Assembly: GCA_020636745.1 (NCBI GenBank)
Contig: JACJXH010000008.1
Span: 115,538 to 179,537 of the forward strand
Length of the DNA stretch: 64,000 nt
Source: Lentimicrobiaceae bacterium
Lineage (GTDB): Bacteria > Bacteroidota > Bacteroidia > Bacteroidales > Lentimicrobiaceae
Reading direction: 5' to 3'
Both the position numbers and the translations under genes were made by a program. This document shows positions 35,820-44,420 of this stretch, piece by piece (position 1 is the stretch's first letter; every line of letters begins with the position of its first letter). The notes below the pieces were generated by a model, which had not been told where the DNA came from, did no database searches, and was given only the letters and a program-made list of their open reading frames with translations.

Positions 35820-36071
35820 ATGGGAAAAGGAGACAAAAAAAGCAAACGCGGTAAGATTATTATGGGATCTTATGGCGTAAGAAGGCAGCGGAAAACAGCT
35901 GTTTCAAGAGTGTCGACAGCACAGGCAGGCGTTCCTGAAAAGCCTGCTGAAAAACCCAAAATAAAGGATGTTGAAGCCAAAGCAAAGACCACTGAGTCTA
36001 AACCAAAGTCACCGCGCAAACCGAAGGCAGAGGCTAATGCTGAAGTGAAAGATATAAATGATGTTAGTTGA
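35820..36071 (+). CDS. 30S ribosomal protein bTHX with a long C-terminal extension
   Basis: Very basic small protein. The N-terminus MGKGDKKSKRGKIIMGSYG is the bTHX (Thx) signature. It binds near the top of the 30S head in Thermus. Typical bTHX is about 26-40 residues. This one has 83, the extra 55 being rich in Lys, Ala, Pro and Glu with no predicted fold. It has its own promoter and terminator. Some Bacteroidetes have such tails; the role of the tail is unknown. Confidence 0.85.
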   Translation: MGKGDKKSKRGKIIMGSYGVRRQRKTAVSRVSTAQAGVPEKPAEKPKIKDVEAKAKTTESKPKSPRKPKAEANAEVKDINDVS

Positions 36072-36100
36072 AGTATAGGTTAAGTGTTACATAGTTTTTT

Positions 36101-36131
36101 AGCCCTCATGTTTTTCTGAGGGCTTTTTTTA
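36101..36131. terminator. Terminator of the bTHX gene
   Basis: 8-bp stem AGCCCTCA / TGAGGGCT (36101-36108, 36117-36124) followed by a T-tract. The remaining gap to murD (36132-36290) shows nothing clear. Confidence 0.8.
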
Positions 36132-36290
36132 TTGTTTTGATGATGTTTTTATATTGATTTGAAAGCAATAAATGATGTGCTCTTTGCTGTCGGCCAAGCT
36201 TTATTTATTCAGTTTGCCGGCATTTTGGCAGGCTATGTTCCGAATCCAGCGATGGGCAGAAGTGCTGGTTGAGAATTTCAATGCATTTGG

Positions 36291-37673
36291 TTAAAATGAT
36301 TTGTTGCTTACCAGTTCTTTAAACCGGCGACCCCGCTCTTCGAAGTTCTTAAAACTATCGTAACTTGATGCTGCCGGTGATAAGAGACAGATGCCTCCTT
36401 CGGGCGTTAACTGTGAAGCGATGTTAACTGCCTGGTCGAATGAGTCGGCCATTTCATGAGTTGCATTTTCTGGGCTGAGCGTGTCAAGCATTTTTTTCAT
36501 TCTCATTCCTGCCGGGCCTGTAAATACCAGCCTGATGTCTTTTTTGTCAGCCAAAAATTGTATCAGGGCTGAGTAGTCAATTCCTCTGTCAAAACCTCCG
36601 AGAATAAGCGTATTTACCTTGTGGAGTGTTGTTATGGCAGCCATTGTTGCTTCAGGAATGGTTGAAATGGAATCGTTGTAGTAGTATTTATTCCGGTAAA
36701 CCCCGACAAATTCAATGCGGTGTTCCAGGGGAGAGAAAGTGGCGACTCCTTCGGCAATGGACTGTGCAGGAATATTCATCAGGCTTGCAGCAGCTGAAGC
36801 CGCCATAATGTTCAACAGATTGTGAGGGCCGGGCAATCTGGTTTCAGGCTCAGAAGGAAGCAATATGCGTTCATTGTCAGCGTATCGCAGGATGATATGG
36901 CTGCCCGAAATGCCAACTCCGTTTTTTGAAAACTCAGTATTGTGTAAAGGGAATAACCGGCTTTGGGGCTTGTTTGCCTGCAATAATTCTGCAATATTCA
37001 TGTCAGCTGCATGAAAAATAAAGGCGTCGTTTTTCTCCTGTTTCAGGCCAATCTGCATTTTTGCCAGTTGATAGTGATAGAATGAGGCATAATGGTCAAG
37101 GTGTTCCTGAAAAAGGTTAAGCAAAATGGCAACATGGGGCCCCCGGCTGATATACTCAAGCTGATGTGATGATAATTCGCAAACTATGCGGGTTTCAGGC
37201 GTAATATGTGGAACAAGATCGAATAGTGGTATGCCAATGTTGCCTGCCAGCAGGCAGTTGCTGGTGTAGCCCTTAAAAATATGATAAAGCAGGCTTGATG
37301 TAGTGCTTTTTCCTTTAGTGCCGGTTATTCCAACCGTTTGACTGCCATATGCCTGTAGAAATAAATCGGTTTGAGAACTGATTTTTGACGGATCAAACTG
37401 TATGCCTGCATGATGAAGTGAGATGCCGGGCGATTTTATTACAAGATCGTAATGATGGATATGCTCAAGATATCCGGGGCCTGAAATGACTTTGATGTCA
37501 GTAATGTTAAGCTCAGGGTTTTGCAATATGATTTCTGAATTCAGGTCGGCAACTGTCAGGTCTGTTTCCGGACATGAAGCGCGCAAAAGTTTGAGTGTTG
37601 ATTTTCCTTCGCGTCCGTAGCCTAATATGAGCACTCTTTTCCCGTTGGTGGCCGATTTTAAAATGCTTTTCAT
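36291..37673 (-). CDS. murD: UDP-N-acetylmuramoyl-L-alanine--glutamate ligase (MurD; probably the L-Glu-specific MurD2 type)
   Basis: Cytoplasmic Mur ligase that adds glutamate to UDP-MurNAc-L-Ala. The ATP motif is GTKGKSTT at residues 117-124. NLFQEHLDHYASF, YYNDSISTIPEA (Mur ligase carbamylated region and Asn/Asp motif) and a C-terminal domain ending LLSPAASSYDSFKNFEERG are conserved. The last keeps the Ser and Phe that contact the glutamate in E. coli MurD. 460 residues is normal. Its start codon overlaps the stop of the upstream murL-like gene by 4 nt. If that partner is MurL, this ligase should use L-Glu, as MurD2 in Xanthomonas. From sequence alone I cannot tell D- from L-Glu specificity. 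Confidence 0.92.
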   Translation of the reverse strand: MKSILKSATNGKRVLILGYGREGKSTLKLLRASCPETDLTVADLNSEIILQNPELNITDIKVISGPGYLEHIHHYDLVIKSPGISLHHAGIQFDPSKISSQTDLFLQAYGSQTVGITGTKGKSTTSSLLYHIFKGYTSNCLLAGNIGIPLFDLVPHITPETRIVCELSSHQLEYISRGPHVAILLNLFQEHLDHYASFYHYQLAKMQIGLKQEKNDAFIFHAADMNIAELLQANKPQSRLFPLHNTEFSKNGVGISGSHIILRYADNERILLPSEPETRLPGPHNLLNIMAASAAASLMNIPAQSIAEGVATFSPLEHRIEFVGVYRNKYYYNDSISTIPEATMAAITTLHKVNTLILGGFDRGIDYSALIQFLADKKDIRLVFTGPAGMRMKKMLDTLSPENATHEMADSFDQAVNIASQLTPEGGICLLSPAASSYDSFKNFEERGRRFKELVSNKSF

Positions 37674-39049
37674 TGCAGATGATTTAAAAGAAGATTCAGT
37701 AAGTCTGTACTTAAAAAATGCTGTTGGTTTAAGGATTTGAAGTCAGGGTTGGCAGGCTGCGATTTCCGCATCTTTAAATAACGATCGATGAGGATGGGGT
37801 GTGTTTGGTTTGTATTTTTTGCGGCTATCATTTCAAGCGCCTGACTCACTTCTTCGGTAGTGCCCACACATTCAAATGGTTTTACTTTTGAAAAACCACA
37901 CAATTCATCAAAAACAGGGGACAATTCCAGGTCAGCAAGCAGGGGTTTCCCCAGAATCTTATCAGCTTCGTCCAGCCCTGTAAAAGCACCCAGCATAATA
38001 TGCGTAAATAGACATTTCGGGCATTTTCCACACCATGAATCGTTTTTACTTCCTGCATTGCAGCTTTTAAAAACAGGATGATACTTTTGAAGCTTTGAGA
38101 AAATGCTGGCAATCTGCAGTTCACTTAGCGGTCGGAGAAAGCTAAAGTAGTTGAAATCTGGCGAAATATATTGACTGTAATAATCGCGGAACGCACTTTC
38201 AAATTCCCACGATTTAGAGAATTGATGGTTGATGTTGGTTCCGGGAACGGTAACCTCATTGGCACTTGATTCATTCGAAAGCGCAATATTTTTTATTCCG
38301 GTTAAAGCCGAAGCAAAAAGTGTGTAAAAAGCAAGCATGGCTGAAAAAGGGGTGTGCCCGTTGAGGAATCCTTGGGCATTTAAGTTGAGCAATCCACTGT
38401 CAATGGTGCGTTTCATTGTCAGTACCTCTTCCATTTTTATTCCTGCCGCTTCAATAGTTTGAATGGTTGCTCCGCGGGGATTAATGATAAATGGTGTTAT
38501 TTCTTTTGCGGCATTTTTTATCAATTCCAATGTTACAGCTGAGTCTTTTCCTCCTCCGATAGGGATAAGAAATTTTTCGGTCAGGGGTATATTTACTGAT
38601 TGGTGATTGACGGGGCCTTCAGCTTCAATTTGAATGAAAGTGTGGTCAGGAGCAATGGAATTTAAGTAGAAAAATTCGCCTAATCCATTATAATAAAGTG
38701 TTTTCCACCAGTTTTTTTGTTCATCTGTCAGGTGGCCTGATTTTACAATTAAAGCAGGCGAGCAGGTCGGTTTCCAATAGCTAATCAGTTCAATCATCCC
38801 GATATTGAAGGCTATATTTTCAAGTAAAGGGTAAATCTGACCGACCCGTTTATCCAAATTTGGGATTAAATTCCCTATCTGAAAAACCGACACTGGCTTA
38901 AACCTGATAAGACCCGGAATGTTAAAATCAAATTCAATCGCAACATCGTTTCCTGATAAGCTTATTTTATAGCTTTCATAAATGAAAACGGGGTACTGAG
39001 CCCTGAATTGGTGGTATGATTTTTCAGCGTTTATTCGTTCCATGGTCAT
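37670..39049 (-). CDS. murL: UDP-N-acetylmuramoyl-L-alanyl-L-glutamate epimerase, MurL-like
   Basis: The known MurL reaction turns the terminal L-Glu of UDP-MurNAc-L-Ala-L-Glu to D-Glu, using ATP. The PP-loop motif IGGGKDS is at about residues 164-170. Downstream, LNAQGFLNGHTPFSAM, ALSNESSANE, NHQFSKSWEFE, YFSFLRPLSEL, CGKCPKCLF and KPFECVG are all conserved in MurL-type proteins as I recall them. About 460 residues fits. Start: a -7 box at 39094-39101 leaves almost no leader for an ATG at 39079, so ATG 39049 (or 39043) is preferred. It overlaps murD by 4 nt. It could also be another PP-loop enzyme, but the murD partner supports MurL. Confidence 0.82.
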   Translation of the reverse strand: MTMERINAEKSYHQFRAQYPVFIYESYKISLSGNDVAIEFDFNIPGLIRFKPVSVFQIGNLIPNLDKRVGQIYPLLENIAFNIGMIELISYWKPTCSPALIVKSGHLTDEQKNWWKTLYYNGLGEFFYLNSIAPDHTFIQIEAEGPVNHQSVNIPLTEKFLIPIGGGKDSAVTLELIKNAAKEITPFIINPRGATIQTIEAAGIKMEEVLTMKRTIDSGLLNLNAQGFLNGHTPFSAMLAFYTLFASALTGIKNIALSNESSANEVTVPGTNINHQFSKSWEFESAFRDYYSQYISPDFNYFSFLRPLSELQIASIFSKLQKYHPVFKSCNAGSKNDSWCGKCPKCLFTHIMLGAFTGLDEADKILGKPLLADLELSPVFDELCGFSKVKPFECVGTTEEVSQALEMIAAKNTNQTHPILIDRYLKMRKSQPANPDFKSLNQQHFLSTDLLNLLLNHLQ

Positions 39050-39093
39050 TATGGTATAAAATTTGCGTAAATTAAGCATGGATTAACCAGGTG

Positions 39094-39101
39094 CAAAAGT
39101 A
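39094..39101 (-). promoter_or_regulatory. -7 box for the murL-murD operon
   Basis: Minus-strand TACTTTTG, an exact TANNTTTG match. No good -33 TTG upstream. Confidence 0.4.
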
Positions 39102-39248
39102 AAGAATCGGATTCATTGTTTTGTTTGGTTATTTCATGATTGCATGAATACAGGCATATTGGCTGAATGTTGATTTTCTGTTATGCAGATGACATTTGGG
39201 CATTGTGTTATATAAAGGTTGTTATTTGAAGTGTTAAACTGTAAAAAT

Positions 39249-39818
39249 ATGACCATGAAACCACTAAAAATAGAACCCCTTGCTGGCAGAATATTGATTT
39301 CTGTGCCATTTTTGCAGGACTTTTATTTCAAAAAGTCAGTGGTTCTTCTGGCCGATCATAGCAGTGAAGGTACATTCGGGCTTATCATTAACAAACCCGT
39401 TGATGTCAGGCTGAGCGACATCTCTTCTGAATTTGAGGATTTTGAAGCTCCTGTTTTTCTTGGGGGGCCTGTTAAAACGGATAGTCTCTTCTTTATTCAT
39501 ACGCGTCCTGACCTTATAGATATGGGCGTTCCGATTCTGGAAGGTTTATACTGGGGCGGTAATATTGAAACGGTGAAGGAGCTGATACATGAAAAGAAAA
39601 TTTCTAAAGATGAGATTCGCTTTTTTGTTGGGTATGCTGGCTGGGCCTCCAAACAACTTGATCGCGAGCTTGAAGAAAACTCATGGGTCGTTTCTTTTAC
39701 CGATCTCCACCAGGTAATTCAAAGCAATCCTGGCGATTTATGGAAGCAAACCCTCAGGAAATTAGGAAGAGAATATGCATTGTGGGTTCACTATCCTGCA
39801 GACCCTATGATGAATTAA
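39249..39818 (+). CDS. YqgE/AlgH family protein (UPF0301)
   Basis: Conserved protein of unknown molecular role, 190 residues from the ATG at 39249; an upstream TTG at 39219 is unlikely. The family signature is AGRILISVPFLQDFYFKKSVVLLADH, quoted in part, plus GTFGLIINKP and VFLGGPV. A second ATG two codons later is also possible. It converges on the rhomboid gene, the two stop codons sharing the palindrome TTAA at 39815-39818. Confidence 0.88.
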   Translation: MTMKPLKIEPLAGRILISVPFLQDFYFKKSVVLLADHSSEGTFGLIINKPVDVRLSDISSEFEDFEAPVFLGGPVKTDSLFFIHTRPDLIDMGVPILEGLYWGGNIETVKELIHEKKISKDEIRFFVGYAGWASKQLDRELEENSWVVSFTDLHQVIQSNPGDLWKQTLRKLGREYALWVHYPADPMMN

Positions 39819-40438
39819 GCGCCGAAAAACTGTGCAATTTGTCCGATAAATCCCATAAAAATTGCTGGTTTCAGAATAATCGTAAACGAAAGACCGAAAA
39901 CAGCTCCCCAAAAGTGGGCATCATGTCCGATATTGTCAGTGCCTTTTTTCGACATATACGCTGAATATGCCAGGTACATGGCTCCGAAAATAAAAGCAGG
40001 AATGTCAAAGGGGATAAATACAAACCTGATAGGCGACAGCGGATTGATGATGATACTGGCAAAGACTACAGCTGAAACGGCGCCTGAGGCGCCTACAGCC
40101 CTGTATAGGTAGTCATTTTTATATTTGGTATATGAAGGGGTTGATGAAATGGCTATTCCGCCAATATAGAGCAGCGCAAAAAAATAAGTTCCTTTGAGGC
40201 CGAAAAGCACGTCGAAATAATATTCAACTGCCTTGCCGAACGAAAGCAGTACAAACATATTGACCCCCAGATGTATCCAGTCGGCATGCACCAGTGCATG
40301 TGAGAAAAAACGATAGCCCTGCCGTTGAGTTGAAATCATGTATGGGCTGAAAAGCAATTTATCGTAAAGAGCCCGGTTATTAAACGCCAGCAATGAAGTC
40401 ACCGCAGTGAGGGCAATCAGCAAATAGGTTATAATCAT
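39815..40438 (-). CDS. Rhomboid-family intramembrane serine protease
   Basis: Six-helix membrane protease that cleaves transmembrane substrates. The start ATG at 40438 avoids a non-hydrophobic extra stretch. The catalytic serine is in VGASGAVSAV (GxSG) on helix 4 and the histidine in DAHFWGAVFG on helix 6. The HALVHADWIHLGVNM stretch in helix 2 has the HxxxN motif. 207 residues fits a compact rhomboid. It starts 8 nt after the stop of the membrane protein gene upstream, so they are probably cotranscribed. Substrates are unknown. Confidence 0.9.
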   Translation of the reverse strand: MIITYLLIALTAVTSLLAFNNRALYDKLLFSPYMISTQRQGYRFFSHALVHADWIHLGVNMFVLLSFGKAVEYYFDVLFGLKGTYFFALLYIGGIAISSTPSYTKYKNDYLYRAVGASGAVSAVVFASIIINPLSPIRFVFIPFDIPAFIFGAMYLAYSAYMSKKGTDNIGHDAHFWGAVFGLSFTIILKPAIFMGFIGQIAQFFGA

Positions 40439-40445
40439 TTCAATT

Positions 40446-41264
40446 TTATTTGGGCAGTGCTGTATGGTCAATTTCAGAGCCCAGCATACTATGTGGAATC
40501 ATGTATACCAACAGCATGATAACGGCGGCGGCTATGGCCCATATTCTGGAAGATGGATGCCGGCGCAGCATAAAAACAGCGACAACCCATCCGGCAACAG
40601 CAATGGCCGTTTTATTATCTGTCAAATCTCCAAAAGTAAATATACCTTTCATCGGCCATCCCGTCCAGTAATCACCAAAAGCATATTTCTGTACAATAGG
40701 GCCGAAAATCAGTCCGCCACCAATTAAAAGAATAAGTGTTATTACAGCGTATTTGTAAGTATTTATGCCATTTCCGATGGCTTCTATGCCTGTTCTGGTC
40801 GACATGAGCATGGCAATAAACATCAGAAGAATGTGTGGAATAAGGATGCCGGCTGGTACATCTCCTTTAAACCTGATGATCACAGGCTCTTTGGTTATCA
40901 ATTGTGCTTCAGAACCATCAGTAAGTGTAATCTGATACATAACCTTGCCGGCGGGAGGCTGATGGGGAATATAGGCTACCAGTTTTCCGCCCTGATGAAG
41001 CATATCAGTTTCAGTCCACTCGTCATTGCTTTTGTAACGTTTAAAATTAAACTTGCCACTCAGTTTTCCCGAAGGGTCATCAATGCTGATTTCTGCATTG
41101 TCGGGCCCGCCATAGGATCTTAATAGTTTATACTTTACCGTTTCGCTGCCAATAGTAACTTTTCCCTTCATTGGGTAAGTGGGGCCAGTTGCCCTCTGGT
41201 AAACTACAGAAGCCAGTGTAATAACAACAGTGGCAATCCAGAAGTACAAAGCTTTGTTATTCAT
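40446..41264 (-). CDS. Conserved membrane protein of unknown function
   Basis: 272 residues. One N-terminal membrane segment (about 6-22) leads to an extracytoplasmic beta-rich domain of about 110 residues (KGKVTIGSETVKYKLLRSYG, VMYQITLTDGSEAQLI). Four hydrophobic segments follow (about 137-250). Two contain clear glycine motifs (LIGGGLIFGPIV). I do not recognise the family. It is the first gene of a two-gene unit with a rhomboid protease, so it may be a partner or substrate, by context only. Confidence 0.75.
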   Translation of the reverse strand: MNNKALYFWIATVVITLASVVYQRATGPTYPMKGKVTIGSETVKYKLLRSYGGPDNAEISIDDPSGKLSGKFNFKRYKSNDEWTETDMLHQGGKLVAYIPHQPPAGKVMYQITLTDGSEAQLITKEPVIIRFKGDVPAGILIPHILLMFIAMLMSTRTGIEAIGNGINTYKYAVITLILLIGGGLIFGPIVQKYAFGDYWTGWPMKGIFTFGDLTDNKTAIAVAGWVVAVFMLRRHPSSRIWAIAAAVIMLLVYMIPHSMLGSEIDHTALPK

Positions 41265-41531
41265 GAGAAATATATGGATTGAGTTTATTTTGCAATAATA
41301 AGTAAAACCTGAATACGGTTGTAATTAACAGTTTAATAGGATTCTGGTTCTTGAAAAGTGAAAATTTAATCTTCCCGAAAATTGTAATAAACTCAGCTAT
41401 TATGCGTTATTTTGCATTGGGATTAACATGCTGATATCTTTTTAAAAAGTTTTAGTTAGAAATAAATTTTACCTTTACACGGTCAAAACAGTTGTTTATT
41501 GTCCGTTTTTGGTTTAAATAATCTTTACCTG

Positions 41532-43022
41532 GTGCTCAAAATACGACTTCTGCTCATTGTTGGAATCATAAATCTTCTTGCGTTTTCTGCCCGTTCACAG
41601 GAAATGCATGGATTTGTCTCAAGTAATTACGCTGGTATAACCGGTAGTCAGATCAATCCTACGTCAATACTTACATCCAAGCTGTTTTTGGATATTAATG
41701 CTTTGGGCTTGCATGTAAATGCAGATAATAATTACGTTTATCTGTCGAAAACAGATTACAAATTTTCACGGTTTATTTCAGGCGGGGAATTTCCTGAGCA
41801 TACTGTTGGTGAGGGTACTGAAACACGAAACTTTTATGATAAATACAATAAGGATTTAAAAAACCTTTTTTCACAGGTGAGGATTATGGGGCCTTCGGCT
41901 ATGTTTGCTACAGGTGAACAGGCTTTTGGCTTCTCTACAGCTTACCGAACTTTGCTGTCGGGGCGGTATATTCCTTATGAAGTTGCCAAGTTTGGTATTG
42001 AAGGCATGGATTATTCGCCATTGCACAAGATTAATTTTGTTGATGAACATGATTTCAGGACAGCCTCCATGGCTTTTGCCGAAATCTCAGCAACCTATTC
42101 AAGAGTCGTTTACAAGCACAACCGCGACCACTGGACAGCGGGCATTACTGTTAAAGGTTTGTTCGGGACTGCCGGTGCATTCGGCTATGTAGATAATATT
42201 GACTATATAGTTCCCAACCGCGATACGCTTATTGTCAACAATATTAACGGGCAGATGGGCATGTCGCTCCCGGTTGATTATTACAACAATGATATTCTTA
42301 TTCCGGGTAAATTATTCCGTGGAAATGGTCTTGGTATTGATATTGGTGTTACCTACCAGAAAAAAATATTAGGCTATACCAACAAAGGTTACTCAATGCC
42401 TTGTGAACAGCCTTATGAGCCATACAGATATAAGATTGGCTTTTCAATTCTCGACCTTGGGCGCATTAAGTTTAAAAGTGATGCCCGTTTGCTTGACCTT
42501 GTTGATGCCAGTGCCTACTGGGAGAACATAAGCAGTTATAATTACAACAATCTGGATGAGCTCTTCAAGAAAATAAGTTATGAATTTTCGGGTGATGAAA
42601 ATGCGTTGGTAAAAGGAAATGCATTTTCAATATGGCTGCCTACGGCTTTCAGCACTCAGGTTGATGTCAGGGTTAATACAAAAGTGTACTTAAATGCTAC
42701 CATTGTACAGCCATTGGTCATGGGTAAGGCTGCTGTGGTACGTCCGTCACAGGTGGCTGTTACGCCTCGTTTTGAGACCGATTATTTTGAAGTGGCAATG
42801 CCCTTCATCTTGTATGATTACAAGCACCCTCGGCTTGGTTTAAGTGCAAGGCTGCATAAAGTTGTTATTGGAACCGATAAACTTGGCGGCTTTTTCGGGA
42901 TGAGTGATTTTTACGGCATGGATTTTTATGTGCTGGTGAAGTTCTCGTTCTTCAAGGGGCAGTGCCGCAACTTCGATAAGCGTTTCGGTTGTGGAAACCT
43001 TGAGTACAAACAGAAATATTAG
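41532..43022 (+). CDS. Outer-membrane barrel-like protein (DUF5723-type), function unknown
   Basis: About 496 residues with a signal peptide (LLLIVGIINLLAFSARSQ) and repeated beta strands ending in aromatic residues. It begins after the signal with EMHGFVSSNYAGITGSQINP, a known start of Bacteroidetes DUF5723 proteins. The C-terminus is Cys- and Lys-containing and does not end in the type IX sorting domain. A GTG at 41532 gives the shortest signal peptide; the open frame begins with TTG at 41499. No partner gene is adjacent. A role in gliding or type IX secretion can be imagined but not supported. Confidence 0.7.
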   Translation: MLKIRLLLIVGIINLLAFSARSQEMHGFVSSNYAGITGSQINPTSILTSKLFLDINALGLHVNADNNYVYLSKTDYKFSRFISGGEFPEHTVGEGTETRNFYDKYNKDLKNLFSQVRIMGPSAMFATGEQAFGFSTAYRTLLSGRYIPYEVAKFGIEGMDYSPLHKINFVDEHDFRTASMAFAEISATYSRVVYKHNRDHWTAGITVKGLFGTAGAFGYVDNIDYIVPNRDTLIVNNINGQMGMSLPVDYYNNDILIPGKLFRGNGLGIDIGVTYQKKILGYTNKGYSMPCEQPYEPYRYKIGFSILDLGRIKFKSDARLLDLVDASAYWENISSYNYNNLDELFKKISYEFSGDENALVKGNAFSIWLPTAFSTQVDVRVNTKVYLNATIVQPLVMGKAAVVRPSQVAVTPRFETDYFEVAMPFILYDYKHPRLGLSARLHKVVIGTDKLGGFFGMSDFYGMDFYVLVKFSFFKGQCRNFDKRFGCGNLEYKQKY

Positions 43023-43152
43023 TAGCAGGGTATAGTTTAAGTCCGCAATTTGCCTCTGAAATGTCTAATACCGGTTTTATACCGGTTTCCCGAATCAAAT
43101 ATTTGAATTGACAGATTTGAAACCTGCTGAATAACAAAAGGCAGTGTTGTAT

Positions 43153-44376
43153 TTAGCTTTGTGGTCCTGCTTTCACATCCAGTGCATCTCTCAAGCCATT
43201 TCCAATCAGCATAAAGGCCAGCACCAGCAACATAATGCAGGCACCGGGCAATAACGCAAGCCAGGGATTGTCAAGGATAATATAAGCATAGTTTTCTTTA
43301 ACCATTGTTCCCCATGAAGGCATTGGAGGTTGTACGCCAATGCCTAAAAAGCTCAATCCGGCTTCAATGAGGATGGCTGATGCAAAGTTGGCCGCCGAAA
43401 TAACGATTACCGGCCCCATCGTATTGGGCAGTATGTGGCGGATAATGATACGGTTGTTTTTAAATCCGAGGGCCCGGGCGGCTTCCACAAATTCTTTTTC
43501 GCGTAAACTCAGAATTTGTCCGCGTACAACCCTGGCTACTTCAACCCACATGGTAAGTCCTACTGCAATAAAAACCTGCCAGAACCCCTTACCTAAGGCA
43601 AATGTGATGGCAATAACCAGGAGCAGGGTGGGAATTGACCAGACGATATTGATGAACCAAATGATTAAATCGTCTATCCGGCCTCTGAAAAAACCAGCCA
43701 GGGCCCCCAGTAAAATCCCTAAAATAAGGGAGATGATGACTGAAATAAAACCAACGGATAAACTTACCCGGGTTCCAATCATCAACTGGCTTAAAACGTC
43801 GCGTCCAAACCTGTCGGTGCCCAGGATAAAGGTGCGCTTGCTGATTCTGGTATCTATGATGAGTTTCTGCATGGCAGGAATGCTCATTGCCATGGATTTT
43901 CCTTCAATATCTTTACAGCCGGCGCTGCTGAGATAAAGGCGACTTGTGTCGGAAACAGCGAAAAGAACATCAGCCAGTTTGTATGCATAATTCAGCTCGC
44001 TGTTTGTTGCATCAATGCTGTATGGGGTCAGGATGATTTCATCATTCACAAAACTGAAAGAGCTGATTGGAAGTGACAAATACTTTTCCTGGCAACCGTA
44101 AATCATTCTGGTCCAGAAATGGCAGTCAGGTTTTTTTTCGTTTTTTCTGATGGAAATCATGGTAACCTGAAACCCGGGCTTTTTTGCCGCAATTTCGAGG
44201 TGCTGATCATTGGCGTATGGACTGCTGTCAGGGGTAATCAGATAACCTAAAATTGAAATCAGGATGGCGGCAAGAATAAGAAACATAGAAAAAACAGCAG
44301 GCTTATTGTTCTGCAATTTTTTCCATGATTTGGATGACAGGCTTCCTTCGGGCAATAATTTTCGGGAAAATAACAA
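43153..44376 (-). CDS. Peptide ABC transporter permease (OppC/DppC family) with a large periplasmic loop
   Basis: Inner-membrane permease for oligopeptides. The first membrane segment is at residues 27-49. A hydrophilic region of about 135 residues (50-185) lies before the ABC permease core. The core has the OppC N-motif FGTDRFGRDVLSQ (given as LGTDRFGRDVLSQ) and the EAA loop FVEAARALGFKNNRII. 407 residues is long for OppC (about 300). No OppB, OppA or ATPase gene is adjacent, so its partners must be elsewhere. Confidence 0.9.
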   Translation of the reverse strand: MLFSRKLLPEGSLSSKSWKKLQNNKPAVFSMFLILAAILISILGYLITPDSSPYANDQHLEIAAKKPGFQVTMISIRKNEKKPDCHFWTRMIYGCQEKYLSLPISSFSFVNDEIILTPYSIDATNSELNYAYKLADVLFAVSDTSRLYLSSAGCKDIEGKSMAMSIPAMQKLIIDTRISKRTFILGTDRFGRDVLSQLMIGTRVSLSVGFISVIISLILGILLGALAGFFRGRIDDLIIWFINIVWSIPTLLLVIAITFALGKGFWQVFIAVGLTMWVEVARVVRGQILSLREKEFVEAARALGFKNNRIIIRHILPNTMGPVIVISAANFASAILIEAGLSFLGIGVQPPMPSWGTMVKENYAYIILDNPWLALLPGACIMLLVLAFMLIGNGLRDALDVKAGPQS

Positions 44377-44420
44377 ATCAGGTGAGTTTATTCAATGGGT
44401 TATTAAATGAATATGTAAAA

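Noticed and set aside
36072..36290. Small RNA gene between bTHX and murD
   Set aside because: Only the bTHX terminator can be supported; no promoter or conserved structure is visible.
39219..39248. Upstream TTG start for YqgE
   Set aside because: The ATG at 39249 gives the family start; the TTG extension has no family match.
41499..41531. TTG start for the barrel-like protein
   Set aside because: It would place 11 polar residues before the signal peptide; GTG at 41532 is more natural, though not certain.
43340..43936. Plus-strand ORF of 198 codons within the permease gene
   Set aside because: It is the mirror of a clearly coded OppC-type permease; its composition shows no real protein.
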